Of a stretch of 64,000 bases of DNA, positions 1 to 8,864 are shown piece by piece. The position numbers and the translations under genes were made by a program. Within the stretch, counting starts at the first letter, position 1, and each line of letters opens with the position of its first letter. The notes under the pieces are model-generated. The model was given only the letters and a program-made list of their open reading frames with translations, did no database searches and was not told the origin of the DNA. The stretch lies in NCBI GenBank assembly GCA_937892095.1, contig CALAVC010000151.1, positions 1 through 64,000 on the forward strand, written 5' to 3'. The DNA comes from an uncultured Bacteroidales bacterium (lineage in GTDB: Bacteria > Bacteroidota > Bacteroidia > Bacteroidales > Marinilabiliaceae).

Positions 1-95
1 TCTACGTTTAAGCACAGAACTTACAGGTAGAATTCACCTGGTTGCGGATACGCATAAAAAGCAATGCCAATTGTGTGAATTACCATTTTTAAAAT

Positions 96-138
96 AAAAT
101 GATATGGCGTCTTCATCATCTGGTGAAGATGCCATATC
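96..138 (-). terminator. Terminator of the susCD operon
   Basis: A 15-base inverted repeat with one mismatch (arms 101-115 and 124-138) lies about 30 bases past the stop of the SusD-like gene. Read on the minus strand the hairpin is followed by a T-rich run, as in intrinsic terminators. Positions 1-95 show no gene I can support. Confidence 0.7.
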
Positions 139-167
139 GTTGAGTGTAGTATTATATGGTTAGCTTA

Positions 168-2285
168 TTATCTTTGTGCAAAACCATAGCCATTTGTAAA
201 GCCACCAGTCGACATGACGTTGGGAGTGAACGGCCAGAGATAGATGGGCGCGCTTTCGTAGTCGTAGTCGAGGAAGTAGTATTTCAAATACTCGTCTTCG
301 TTCTTGACAAGGTCTGCTCCCCAACCCACCTTGGTGTAGCCATCGGCTTTGAGAGCGTCTTCGTCTTCTACACGGCTAAACAAGCCTTTGATGGCAAGGT
401 TAGTCTCGCTTGGCGCATCGCTAAGCCCCATCGAGGCCCAGTCATCGTTCTGTCCGCGCCAGCCCGGGAAGAGAACAGGGTCATTCTCGTCGGTGCACTG
501 AGTGGTCAGGCGATATTTGTGTGAAGACTTGGCATCGACAAGCTTGGTGTAGATGCTGTCGCTTATGACGTTGCCGTTCTCAAACTCATAATATCCATTG
601 GCTTTCAGACCATCAATCATCTTGGCTGTGAGCTCTTTGACGGCTTTAATCTTCTGAGCAAACAATCCTGTGCGGATAAGCGTAAAGCGACGGTCGCCTT
701 CGCCTGCAAATTCAAATCCACGTTCGTCAACGACGGCTTCGAGCATGCTCTGACGACTGCTAATGAACTCGTCGGTCTTGGCCATGCCTTCGGGGAAACT
801 ACGCTCGCGAATTTTGCTAAGGTAGGTGCGTGCTTCCGACTCATCGCCAGTGGCAGCACAAGCCTCGGCATAACCAAGATATATTTCGGCAAGTCGCATG
901 TATGGTCCGTTTATACCACTCTTGCGTTGCCCTGCTGTCCACACATTTTTTTGGCGACACTCGTCCCACTTGTTATATGATATGCCACCACCAGCAGCCT
1001 TGCTGTTAGGTGTGAAGGGTATGAGCGTCTCGGTGCCTTTGCCCGTTGAGCCTGTGACGGTGGCTGCCACGTCGCGACGTTTGTCGGCAGGGTCGAACAT
1101 GCCATAGTAGAAAGCTGGCACTATGCGCCCCTGACCATAACTCTTGCACGGATAGGCATTCTTCGAGCCACCACTTGACGGACGACCAAACGAATACGGA
1201 CGAGCATCATTGCCACCACCTTGTTGCATGGGGTATTCATATATGCTCTCGTCGGCATACGCAGCGTCGTCGTCCATCATCTGCTGGAAGAAGTATTGGT
1301 GGGGGTTGTTGAACTCCTGCCCATTGCTACCCTTTGAGCGTGGGTCGGTGTCGTGGAAGACTGCCGTGCCCGGGTTGTCAATCACCTTCTTAAAGTATGT
1401 TTTAGCAATGTCGTAATACTTTTGCCAGTCGGAGCGTCGTCCATACGTAGCACCATTATTTTCTTTGCCCACGTTGTCATACGAAATGGCATTGCCATCT
1501 ATGTCGACGCGATTCATGTCGCCCCGTCGTGTCTGATAGCCACCAGCTTCGAGAGCTATTCGACCGATAAGACCTTGCACGTAGGTCTGCGAAAAGAAGT
1601 TCTTGGCTGTGCCCTGCACACCGGGTATCTGACCGAGCGTGTACATTAGTGGCTCTACGCGAATCAGTTGTGCAAGGATGGCTTCGTAGATCGAGTCGCG
1701 ACCCGTCAGACCTGTGGCTGCCACGCCAATCTTGTCCTGATATGGCACGTCGCCAAAGTTCTTTATTAGTTCTCGATAGGCAGTAGCACGCAGTGCCACG
1801 GCTTCGCCATAGGCCTGACCAACTTTGTCGGGCTGACCTGCACTAACCATGTCTTCAAAGCCTTCCGTGTCTTCAATGGCAGCAGCAATGGCATTTGCTT
1901 TGCCAATGACGCTGTATAGGCTTGCGTACGCATCGTCTTCTTTCTGATACGATGTCAGACCATACGACCCAGCATAGGTGCCATTTTGATAAAGCCCTTC
2001 GGGGTAGTGGCGTCCGGGCTGATTGGCAAAGGCTTCGGGGTGGCGCTCAATATCGCTGCCAACCACGTCGGCAGCATAGAAAAGACCATCGCCAAAGACT
2101 TTGTTTTGTGCGCAGTCGCGCCACGTTTCGTAAGCTCCGTCGAGTGCTGCACGTGCCAGTTCCATATTCGAAAATACGAAGTCGGCATCGACAACCGACG
2201 GGCTGCTCGTTTCGAGGTAGTCATCGCACCCGGCAATGCCCACCGTCATGACGGCAACAGCCGCATATTTTATCTTGCTTTGCAT
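168..2285 (-). CDS. SusD/RagB-like nutrient-binding lipoprotein
   Basis: A 705-residue outer-membrane lipoprotein of the SusD/RagB family, which sits on the cell surface as the lid of a SusC channel and binds glycans or peptides. The N-terminus is a short signal peptide with a lipobox ending in Cys about 20 residues in (VGIAGC). The body has SusD-type features, including the region MRLAEIYLGYAEACAATGD, where RAEI/AEAY-like helices are usually found, and a C-terminal RRFTLIRTGLF-type segment. It follows the SusC-like gene by 28 bases, so the two form the usual pair. The substrate cannot be read from the sequence, since no glycanase or sigma/anti-sigma pair adjoins it. The family is clear and the ligand unknown. 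Confidence 0.93.
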   Translation of the reverse strand: MQSKIKYAAVAVMTVGIAGCDDYLETSSPSVVDADFVFSNMELARAALDGAYETWRDCAQNKVFGDGLFYAADVVGSDIERHPEAFANQPGRHYPEGLYQNGTYAGSYGLTSYQKEDDAYASLYSVIGKANAIAAAIEDTEGFEDMVSAGQPDKVGQAYGEAVALRATAYRELIKNFGDVPYQDKIGVAATGLTGRDSIYEAILAQLIRVEPLMYTLGQIPGVQGTAKNFFSQTYVQGLIGRIALEAGGYQTRRGDMNRVDIDGNAISYDNVGKENNGATYGRRSDWQKYYDIAKTYFKKVIDNPGTAVFHDTDPRSKGSNGQEFNNPHQYFFQQMMDDDAAYADESIYEYPMQQGGGNDARPYSFGRPSSGGSKNAYPCKSYGQGRIVPAFYYGMFDPADKRRDVAATVTGSTGKGTETLIPFTPNSKAAGGGISYNKWDECRQKNVWTAGQRKSGINGPYMRLAEIYLGYAEACAATGDESEARTYLSKIRERSFPEGMAKTDEFISSRQSMLEAVVDERGFEFAGEGDRRFTLIRTGLFAQKIKAVKELTAKMIDGLKANGYYEFENGNVISDSIYTKLVDAKSSHKYRLTTQCTDENDPVLFPGWRGQNDDWASMGLSDAPSETNLAIKGLFSRVEDEDALKADGYTKVGWGADLVKNEDEYLKYYFLDYDYESAPIYLWPFTPNVMSTGGFTNGYGFAQR

Positions 2286-2313
2286 TGTAGTGTTTTCTTA
2301 AAAAGCGTAGGGG

Positions 2314-5300
2314 TTAGAATGCAAGATTGCAACCAAAGGTAAAGGTTCGTGCCTTCGGATAAGAGTTGTAGTCGTAGGCTGGGGTGGGGAATCCGTCCGA
2401 GCCACTTGGCGCAGTGTTGACATCGGGATCCAGACCACTATAATCGTTTATGCAGAATAGGTTGCCACCCGTAAAGTAGAAGCGCAAACGGCTAATCTTA
2501 GCTTTTTGTGTCAGCTCGCGCGGAAGTGTGTAGCCCACGGTGAGTGTGTTCAGACGTAGGTACGACGCTTTCTCGATAAACTCCGACGACACTATGCCAT
2601 ATTCCGAGTATGGAAGTGCATATTTGACACCAGCATTCATGCTTCGCAGTTGATCGGGGTCGGTAACGGCAACGAGGTCGCCCTCCGAAGTTGTCGTATA
2701 CATCTTCCACGTGTCGGCAATGTGAGCCAAGCGGTTCTGACCGACGCCGTTGTCTTTGTTGCCCATCATGCTATGCATGGCGTTGGCGTTATATACGTCG
2801 CCGCCTATCTGATAGGCAAAGTTGAGCGTAAAGTCGAGTCCTTTCCACCGGCCAGTGAAGTTAAAACCACCCGTATGCTTTGGCATCGTGTTGCCAATGA
2901 CGGTCATGTCGTCGGTGTTGACAATGCCGTCGCCGTTGACGTCTTCAAATTTTGCCATACCCGGTGCTGCCGTCTGACCTTCGGGAGTCTGATATGCCGA
3001 TACGCCAGCGTAGTTGACAATGTCGGCAATGTCGGTTACGCCGTCTTTGAGCTTCCATACGCCACCTTCGACATTGAAGTCGTCAACGGTGTAGAAGCCT
3101 GCACTCTTGTAGCCCTGAATTGTGCCGACGGGCTCACCTTCCCGAATGATGTAGTCGTAGAAGGGCTTCAGCATGCTGCTACCCCAGCCTGTGTGAGTGT
3201 CGGCCAGTGCGCTGTCGTTGAGTTTTTCAACGTTGTTTTTGTTGTAGTTGTATGTTATGCCAAAGCTTAGGTTGAAGTCGTCGGTGCGGACAATGTCGTA
3301 GCCCAACGATATTTCAAAACCTTTGTTGCTCGTCTCGCCCACGTTTTGGAACTGATAGCTGTAGCCTGCCGATGCGTCAACGGGCACTTTCATAAGGATG
3401 TCTTCGGTGGTGTTGGAATAGGCATCGAACGAACCGTGTAGGCGGTTGTTGATAAAGCCAAAGTCCAAACCAATGTTGCGGCTAATGGTTGTCTCCCATT
3501 TCAGGTCTGGGTTACCTTGCAGGTCGCCAGGCACGTATGTCGTCTTCGACTCGCCGTCGACGGTGATTGTCTTTGTCTTCCAAGTCTCTTTCCAGAGGCT
3601 GGGGTCGATGTTGTCCGAACCCGACTTACCATAGCTCAAGCGGAGTTTGAGGTTGTCGACAGCACTAACTCCTTCGAGGAAGCTTTCGTCCGATATGCGC
3701 CATGCAGCTGCTGCTGCAGGGAAGAAACCCCAGTGGTTGTTTGGCGCAAACTTGCTACTGCCGTCAGCACGGAACGTTGCCGTGAGCAAATAGCGACTCA
3801 TGAAGTCATAGTTCAGTCGGCCAAACCAGCTGACTGTGCGTGCTGGTGTGCCAATGGTGTTGCCCACGTTGTCTTTGCCCAGCGAAGAGTCGCTCATAGA
3901 TATTTGACCAAAGGCACTCTTCATGTCGAATCCTTCAGGATAGCCGTAGCCGTCTATGTAGCTGCTATTGCTCTTGCTTTCGAGCATTTCGTTGCCCAAT
4001 AGCACTGTCGCATGATGGTTGTCGCTCGCAATGGGCAACTGATAGTTGAGTGTCGTGGTCCACTTCATGCCAAATCCGTCGCCTTTGGTCAGTTTGGCGT
4101 TGCTGTAGCCATTCTCAAGCCCCGCGTCCCAATAGCGTGTCTCGCTCCAGTTCTTGCGAAGCGAAATGTCAGTCTTGGCTGTGAATCCCTTGAAGGCGTT
4201 CCACGTCAGCCCAGCGTTGCCACGCACAAACTGTCGACGTACTTCGTTCTGGTAGTTGTTTATAAGCTCAATTGGGCTGTAGTCGAGGTTTACGTTGTTT
4301 TCGCCCATACCGAGTATTGTCGGGTCGTCTGTGCCAAGTGGTGTGTCGATGGGGCGGAAGCTATATGCGCTTGTTGCAATGTCAAACTTTGCACCGCTTA
4401 TGCGTCTTTCGCCGTAGCGCAGGTCGACGTCAAAAGTTAGGTCGTCTATTATCTTGTGGCTAACCTTTACGTTGGCACCATAGCGCTTGAAATTGGTGCC
4501 TATGCGTATGCCACCATCGTCCATATAGTGGACCGAAGCATAATATTTTGTTTGGTCGCAACCGCCTGTGAGGCTCAGGTCGTGGTTCCACGTGTGAGCA
4601 GTCTCCATGATGTCGTCCACCCAATTGTGGCTACTCATGTTCTTATACTCTTCCAAGTGGTTGCCATACTTAGAGCCCAAGCCGAAATATTTTGCCACAG
4701 CGTCGCCATAGCTTTCGCCGTAGGCCGTCTGGTAGCTCCATTGGTTCAAGACGTAGTCGTAGGCATCGAGCACATCGAGTGTCTCGGGGATTTTCTTTAC
4801 TTGGAAGTAGACATTGTAGTTGACGTGCGTCTTGCACTCGCCTTTTGACCCCTTGGTCGTCACGAGGATTACGCCGTTGGCACCACGTGCACCATAGATA
4901 GCCGTCGAGGCGGCGTCTTTCAGCACGTCAATGCTCTCAATGTTGTCGGCCGGAATGTCGCTAATGTCGCTCACCACTACTCCGTCGACAACAAAGAGTG
5001 GGTCGTTGCTCTGCGTAATGGAGCCACCACCACGCACGCGCACGCTCATCGTTGCGCCCGGTCGACCGTCCTGACTCATGACGCTGACGCCAGGCAGTTG
5101 TCCTTGAAGTGCTTGTGCCACGTCGGCCACTGGGTTAGCTGCCAACTTGTCGCCCGACACCGACGCCACCGAACCCGTAAGGTCTCTGCGCTTCTGTGTG
5201 CCGTAGCCCACGACGACGAGTTCGTCCAGCTCTGTTAGCTCGTCGTTGAGCGTAAAGTCGAGTTGTGAGTTGCCGCCAACGGGCTTCGTGGCCGTGTCGT

Positions 5301-5556
5301 AGCCAATGAAAGAGACTTGGATTTGTGCGTCGGCAGGCACGTTCAGTGAGTAGTTGCCGTCGGTGTCCGTAACTGTGCCAGTGGTGCTACCCGCCACCAC
5401 CACAGCCGCGCCAATGATTGGCTGCCCAGCTTCGTCTACTACGCGCCCCGTAATCTTCGTAGTCTCTTGTGCCGACAGATTAAGAGGCAAAGCGCATAAG
5501 AGAGCGAAGAGTAGTTTTACTCCCCCTCTCCTATAGTGTTCGTACTTTAAAAACAT
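2314..5556 (-). CDS. SusC/RagA-like TonB-dependent outer-membrane transporter
   Basis: A 1080-residue TonB-dependent channel that imports oligomers captured by its SusD partner. After a signal peptide ending LNLSAQ it has a carboxypeptidase-D-like beta-sandwich (GRVVDEAGQPIIGAAV and GTVTDTDGNYSLNVP), then the SusC TonB-box-like segment ELDELVVVGYGTQKRRDLTGSV, a plug domain (VRVRGGGSI, PLFVVDGV, IYGARGANGVILVTTK) and a barrel ending in Phe. The open frame continues upstream to a GTG, but I chose the ATG at 5556, which places a normal signal peptide at the N-terminus. A weak promoter (TTG, 20 bases, TACATTTA, at 5640-5671) and a leader hairpin at 5609-5634 lie upstream. SusD follows directly. 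Confidence 0.93.
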   Translation of the reverse strand: MFLKYEHYRRGGVKLLFALLCALPLNLSAQETTKITGRVVDEAGQPIIGAAVVVAGSTTGTVTDTDGNYSLNVPADAQIQVSFIGYDTATKPVGGNSQLDFTLNDELTELDELVVVGYGTQKRRDLTGSVASVSGDKLAANPVADVAQALQGQLPGVSVMSQDGRPGATMSVRVRGGGSITQSNDPLFVVDGVVVSDISDIPADNIESIDVLKDAASTAIYGARGANGVILVTTKGSKGECKTHVNYNVYFQVKKIPETLDVLDAYDYVLNQWSYQTAYGESYGDAVAKYFGLGSKYGNHLEEYKNMSSHNWVDDIMETAHTWNHDLSLTGGCDQTKYYASVHYMDDGGIRIGTNFKRYGANVKVSHKIIDDLTFDVDLRYGERRISGAKFDIATSAYSFRPIDTPLGTDDPTILGMGENNVNLDYSPIELINNYQNEVRRQFVRGNAGLTWNAFKGFTAKTDISLRKNWSETRYWDAGLENGYSNAKLTKGDGFGMKWTTTLNYQLPIASDNHHATVLLGNEMLESKSNSSYIDGYGYPEGFDMKSAFGQISMSDSSLGKDNVGNTIGTPARTVSWFGRLNYDFMSRYLLTATFRADGSSKFAPNNHWGFFPAAAAAWRISDESFLEGVSAVDNLKLRLSYGKSGSDNIDPSLWKETWKTKTITVDGESKTTYVPGDLQGNPDLKWETTISRNIGLDFGFINNRLHGSFDAYSNTTEDILMKVPVDASAGYSYQFQNVGETSNKGFEISLGYDIVRTDDFNLSFGITYNYNKNNVEKLNDSALADTHTGWGSSMLKPFYDYIIREGEPVGTIQGYKSAGFYTVDDFNVEGGVWKLKDGVTDIADIVNYAGVSAYQTPEGQTAAPGMAKFEDVNGDGIVNTDDMTVIGNTMPKHTGGFNFTGRWKGLDFTLNFAYQIGGDVYNANAMHSMMGNKDNGVGQNRLAHIADTWKMYTTTSEGDLVAVTDPDQLRSMNAGVKYALPYSEYGIVSSEFIEKASYLRLNTLTVGYTLPRELTQKAKISRLRFYFTGGNLFCINDYSGLDPDVNTAPSGSDGFPTPAYDYNSYPKARTFTFGCNLAF

Positions 5557-5608
5557 TAAACTAAAAACTATTAAATTATTTATACCTAAATGCTTTGATT
5601 GCACGCGT

Positions 5609-5634
5609 GTCTGCCTGCAAATTTTTAGGCAGAC
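5609..5634 (-). promoter_or_regulatory. Leader hairpin before susC
   Basis: A perfect 8-base inverted repeat (GTCTGCCT / AGGCAGAC) with a 10-base loop lies about 55 bases upstream of the SusC start, in what should be its untranslated leader. It has no T run on the minus-strand side, so it is not an obvious terminator. A role in mRNA stability or control is possible but unproven. Confidence 0.4.
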
Positions 5635-5695
5635 TTATGTAAATGTAGAAAAATGTTTTTCTTTGTTCAAGAAAATTAACATTTTGGTGTTGACT

Positions 5696-5736
5696 ATAAA
5701 CAAAAAGAGGTTGCTCACACGTAGTGGGCAACCTCT
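5696..5736 (-). terminator. Terminator after the DUF4595-like lipoprotein gene
   Basis: Inverted repeat AGAGGTTGC / GCAACCTCT (arms 5706-5714 and 5728-5736), followed on the minus strand by a T-rich stretch (CTTTTTGTTT). It lies 29 bases past the stop of the lipoprotein gene and separates it from susC. Confidence 0.7.
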
Positions 5737-5764
5737 CCTATGAATATTGTTTGTCTCTGCCGAC

Positions 5765-6667
5765 CTACTTAGCGTATTCGATGCTGTAGCCGTTGAACTC
5801 AGTTACGAAACCATCGTCGTTAACCTTGACAGTGTAGCTGTCGATGTCTTCTTCAGTCTCTTCTTTCGAAACGCCGTCTACTGTTTTTGTCGTTACCATC
5901 TTTGATTCGCTGCGGCTAATATAGTGTGCAGTGCCTTTGCCATACCAACCCAGTGGACCGAATATCTTGAAGAGTGGAAGACCTACCACATTGGCAACGA
6001 GTTGCCTATATTTGTTTTCTTTGTCGCTCGTGACGACTTCTGTTGTCTCTGTATACTCTTCGGTGTAGGACGTTTTTTTCAATTCACCATCCCAATCTAT
6101 CTCAGTGCCACTTTCTTTGCTCTGTTTGCTTATCGAGATGAGGTCTCCGTCCTTATATGTTAGAGTTATGTTTACTGTGGCGCTATTATAGCTTTCTACA
6201 TCGCCAAAGTATTCAGAAGTCACATATACACTACTCATTTGACCGTCGGCATTGTAGCCGAAGCTTATGTTGTCGACTTCAACTTCTGCTGTTAGATTAG
6301 TTTCTTCATCTGTGTATTGCTCAGCAAATTTTAGGCTTGTGATGTAGCCTTGCTCATTGAAGCGGAAGTCTGAACATACTTCCTTATCTCCCCATTTGTC
6401 AGTTTTGGTTATCGTATAGGGGTTCGAGGTAATGGTGTATGTGGTGGAGCCACTGCCCGTTATTGCTGTCAGCACGCCGTTCTCGTCGTAGCTAAAGGTG
6501 TAGTCTGCTGCGCCAGCAACTTGAAGAGCTTCGGTGCCTTCGCCAACATACGATGCCGTACCAACAGGTGTCGATTGTCCGTTGTCGTCGTCGTCATCGT
6601 CGCAACCAACGAACGCCACGCCCATCAGTCCGACGAGCGCAAAGAGTGAAAGAAGATTTTTCTTCAT
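5765..6667 (-). CDS. Surface lipoprotein, DUF4595-like
   Basis: A 300-residue predicted lipoprotein. The signal peptide ends in VAFVGC followed by six Asp residues, the pattern of Bacteroidales surface-exported lipoproteins. The body carries short beta-strand motifs such as YDENGVLTAI, FNEQGYITSL, YNADGQMSSV and YKDGDLISI, which recall DUF4595/YD-type repeats. It lies upstream of susCD on the same strand but is separated from it by a terminator, so it is probably its own unit. Its function is unknown; binding or capture at the cell surface is a guess from position and family. Confidence 0.75.
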   Translation of the reverse strand: MKKNLLSLFALVGLMGVAFVGCDDDDDDNGQSTPVGTASYVGEGTEALQVAGAADYTFSYDENGVLTAITGSGSTTYTITSNPYTITKTDKWGDKEVCSDFRFNEQGYITSLKFAEQYTDEETNLTAEVEVDNISFGYNADGQMSSVYVTSEYFGDVESYNSATVNITLTYKDGDLISISKQSKESGTEIDWDGELKKTSYTEEYTETTEVVTSDKENKYRQLVANVVGLPLFKIFGPLGWYGKGTAHYISRSESKMVTTKTVDGVSKEETEEDIDSYTVKVNDDGFVTEFNGYSIEYAK

Positions 6668-6785
6668 TTTGTGATTTGGTTTTTTTGTTTGTTATTGTAT
6701 TAGGGTTGATTGACTAAAATAAAGGAGCATTTTTATAATCCCTATATTAACATATTTTACATACCTTTACAACGCTTGAATAGTG

Positions 6786-6815
6786 GACTACATTAAATGC
6801 TCGTTTAATGTAGTC
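6786..6815. repeat. 12-base perfect inverted repeat upstream of lipoprotein gene
   Basis: GACTACATTAAA and its exact complement flank a 6-base loop, 119 bases upstream of the lipoprotein start at 6667. On the plus side a T-rich run follows, so it could be a plus-strand terminator for an unseen transcript. It could also be a protein-binding dyad for the lipoprotein promoter. Confidence 0.45.
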
Positions 6816-6879
6816 TATTTTTGTCTATAATCGTTCAAAATAACCATTTTTAGGTATTGCCTACACCTATTGCCAGCAA

Positions 6880-6887
6880 TACCTTTG
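6880..6887 (+). promoter_or_regulatory. Bacteroides-type -7 element, plus strand, no gene downstream
   Basis: TACCTTTG matches the TAnnTTTG consensus exactly and points to transcription starting near 6894 on the plus strand. No protein gene follows on that strand, but a hairpin plus T run lies about 80-115 bases downstream (see the candidate small RNA). Confidence 0.4.
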
Positions 6888-6893
6888 CAAGTG

Positions 6894-7010
6894 TTGACCG
6901 AAAGAGGTTTTCCCGCTTCTGTCAGCACGTCATAACGAGTTACCCAACGGGGTCATACGGTTTGTGCGCAGCCGATGCGTATGCCATGTATCGTTCTTTG
7001 GTTTTTTGTT
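6894..7010 (+). ncRNA. Candidate small RNA
   Basis: In the 446-base gap between the lipoprotein and hydrolase genes, an exact TAnnTTTG element (6880-6887) is followed at 6973-6993 by an 8-pair hairpin (CGATGCGT / ATGTATCG, with G-T pairs) and then a T-rich run, TTCTTTGGTTTTTTGTT. Promoter, about 115 transcribed bases and terminator together suggest a small RNA, though I recognise no known family. No open frame of note lies within it. The call rests only on these two signals. Confidence 0.35.
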
Positions 7011-7018
7011 AATTGAAG

Positions 7019-7087
7019 TTGGCAGATGCGCTTCTTGTCCAATCTGCCAAAAGCCGAGCAAAGTACTTGTCTACCTTGCTCGGCTTT
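7019..7087 (-). terminator. Two tandem hairpins after the hydrolase gene
   Basis: Two inverted repeats lie 27-95 bases past the hydrolase stop. The first is AAAGCCGAGCAA / TTGCTCGGCTT (7050-7087). The second is a perfect 9-base repeat TTGGCAGAT / ATCTGCCAA (7019-7050). They probably end the minus-strand operon; the T run is short in either direction. Confidence 0.5.
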
Positions 7088-7113
7088 GTGTTTTCGTTCT
7101 ATGTTTCCTCGGC

Positions 7114-8037
7114 TTAGAAATTTTCGGCGTACCAGCCAACGAAGAGGTCGACCCACTCTGCGGCACGCAGTCCGTTGCCAAGTCCGAAGCCATGTTTCCC
7201 TTGTGCAAAGATGTGTAGTTCGGAGCATACGCCTTGTGCTTGCAAGCGCTGCTGGTATATGTTGCTCAGCACTGGTGGCACAGCGTTGTCGTCGGCAGCA
7301 TGAAACAAGAATGCTGGTGGTGTGGCAGCGTCAATATTGTCTATGGGCGAGAAGCGTATTTCGAGGTCGCGCTCTTTCTTGCCTGTGCCTCCGATGAGTC
7401 GTTCGCGAGTGCCCTTGTGCGTCTTGTTGGTTTGCAGCGAAAGGACGCCATAGCCAAGCACGCTAAAATCTGGTCGTGCCGACGTTGTGTCGGTGGTCGT
7501 GTCGTAGACTTTTTGGTCATATAGTGTCGAGGCCGACGCTGCCAAGTGTGCCCCAGCCGAAAAGCCCATTATGCCTATGCGGTCAGGTCGAATGTCATAT
7601 TTCTTGGCGTTGGCACGCACAAGGCGTATGGCGCGCTGAGCGTCTTGCAACGGACCGATGCTCTTGTTTTTCATAATCTGCTCGCTTGGCAATCGGTATT
7701 TAAGCACGAAAGCCGTGAAGCCTTCTTTGGCAAGTCTGTTTGCCACGTCGATGCCCTCTTCGTTGTAGCTAAGGTAGAGGTATCCGCCACCCGGACAGAT
7801 AACAACAGCAGCATGTCGGTCGGTCGTCCCCTTGGCTGGGCGCACCACGTAGAGCGTCGGGTCGGTAACGCGCGATACGCGTGGCGCGCCATTTTTGCCT
7901 CGTATCGTATCTTCGTGGTACGTGGCGTCGGCTATAGCGTCTGGGATGTTGCCCTCTGACCACAAATGTATAATCTCTTGTGCACCGACTTGTGTGGCAA
8001 TGAGTGCTAAAAGAATCGATAATATGTTTCGTGTCAT
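7114..8037 (-). CDS. Secreted alpha/beta hydrolase, acetylxylan-esterase-like
   Basis: A 307-residue exported esterase-type alpha/beta hydrolase. The signal peptide is MTRNILSILLALIATQVGA. The core shows an oxyanion-hole PGGGY motif, the nucleophile elbow GFSAGA, an acidic residue in HAADDNAVP and the catalytic His in KHGFGLG, so the triad Ser-Asp-His is intact. This family includes carbohydrate esterases that remove acetyl or feruloyl groups. I chose the ATG at 8037 because it gives the signal peptide; the frame is open further upstream within the permease gene. It is the last gene of the operon, 20 bases after the zinc-type permease. No functional link to metal import is evident. Confidence 0.85.
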   Translation of the reverse strand: MTRNILSILLALIATQVGAQEIIHLWSEGNIPDAIADATYHEDTIRGKNGAPRVSRVTDPTLYVVRPAKGTTDRHAAVVICPGGGYLYLSYNEEGIDVANRLAKEGFTAFVLKYRLPSEQIMKNKSIGPLQDAQRAIRLVRANAKKYDIRPDRIGIMGFSAGAHLAASASTLYDQKVYDTTTDTTSARPDFSVLGYGVLSLQTNKTHKGTRERLIGGTGKKERDLEIRFSPIDNIDAATPPAFLFHAADDNAVPPVLSNIYQQRLQAQGVCSELHIFAQGKHGFGLGNGLRAAEWVDLFVGWYAENF

Positions 8038-8057
8038 TTTATGTGTATGATAAAATG

Positions 8058-8864
8058 TTATTTCTTGTTTGCTCTTGCTGCAAGCTTTACGATTAGCAAA
8101 ACAAGAGACAGCAATGCCGTTGTGGCTGCTCCTGCAGGCATGTCGAGCCAAAAAGACATGACCACACCTCCAAGACAACCCACATGGGCCACTGCCGTCG
8201 AGACTATCATCTGACGCGACAAACTGTTGGTGTACATGCCAGCAATGCTTTGCGGTATGGTAAAGACCGACAAGACGAGTATTATGCCCACCGACTTTAT
8301 GGCAAGCGATATTGCTATGGCCACGACTACTGCGCACGCCATGCCAATCAGTCCCGAAGGCAAGCCTGCCAATCGTGCAAAAGGTGCGTCGAACGCCACG
8401 TGCAATATAGGACGGTAGAAAACTGTTGTAAGTAGTAATATCGTGGCTGCCACAATGCCTTCTGCCCATAGGTCGGACGTGCTGACCGTTAGTACGTCGC
8501 CCATCATGAACCCAAGCAATCCAGGCGCATAGCCGGGCGAAAGCGACATAAATATTATCCCCATTGCCATGCCCAGCGACCAGAGCATTGCAATGGCACT
8601 ATCTTCGCGCACGTGTCCTTGGTGGCTCAATATTTCTATGCCAATGGCTGTCATTGCCGCAAAGACTATTCCGCCCACTGTCGGGGTAAGACCCAAGTAG
8701 TAGGCTATGCCTATGCCTCCGAAGCTGGCATGCGTGATGCCTCCTGCTGCAAACACCATCCGACGCACCACAATGTATGTGCCCACGATGCCACTCAGCA
8801 CCGAAAGAAACAACATGCTCAGCAACGCATTTTGAACAAATCCGTATTCGAGTAGGTCTTTCAT
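8058..8864 (-). CDS. znuB: Zinc/manganese-type ABC transporter permease
   Basis: A 268-residue inner-membrane permease of the ZnuB/MntB (ABC-3) family, which carries Zn or Mn ions handed over by the substrate-binding protein. It has about eight hydrophobic segments and the family signatures FLSVLSGIVGTYIVVRRMVF near the N-terminus and GIILVLSVFTIPQSIA near the C-terminus. The start at 8864 overlaps the stop of the ATPase gene by four bases (ATGA), which is why the longer open frame was rejected. It is the fourth gene of the lytTR-znuA-znuC-znuB-hydrolase operon. The symbol is by family resemblance; the metal could be Zn or Mn. Confidence 0.88.
   Translation of the reverse strand: MKDLLEYGFVQNALLSMLFLSVLSGIVGTYIVVRRMVFAAGGITHASFGGIGIAYYLGLTPTVGGIVFAAMTAIGIEILSHQGHVREDSAIAMLWSLGMAMGIIFMSLSPGYAPGLLGFMMGDVLTVSTSDLWAEGIVAATILLLTTVFYRPILHVAFDAPFARLAGLPSGLIGMACAVVVAIAISLAIKSVGIILVLSVFTIPQSIAGMYTNSLSRQMIVSTAVAHVGCLGGVVMSFWLDMPAGAATTALLSLVLLIVKLAARANKK

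Noticed and set aside
2650..3270. A 206-residue plus-strand frame inside the SusC-like gene
   Set aside because: It is antisense to a well-supported gene and has no recognisable family; long shadow frames are common opposite such genes.
6894..7010. tRNA or tmRNA gene in the gap
   Set aside because: No cloverleaf, no T-loop sequence and no CCA-like 3' end could be found.
8038..8469. N-terminal extension of the hydrolase
   Set aside because: It overlaps the permease gene in another frame; the ATG at 8037 gives a clean signal peptide.
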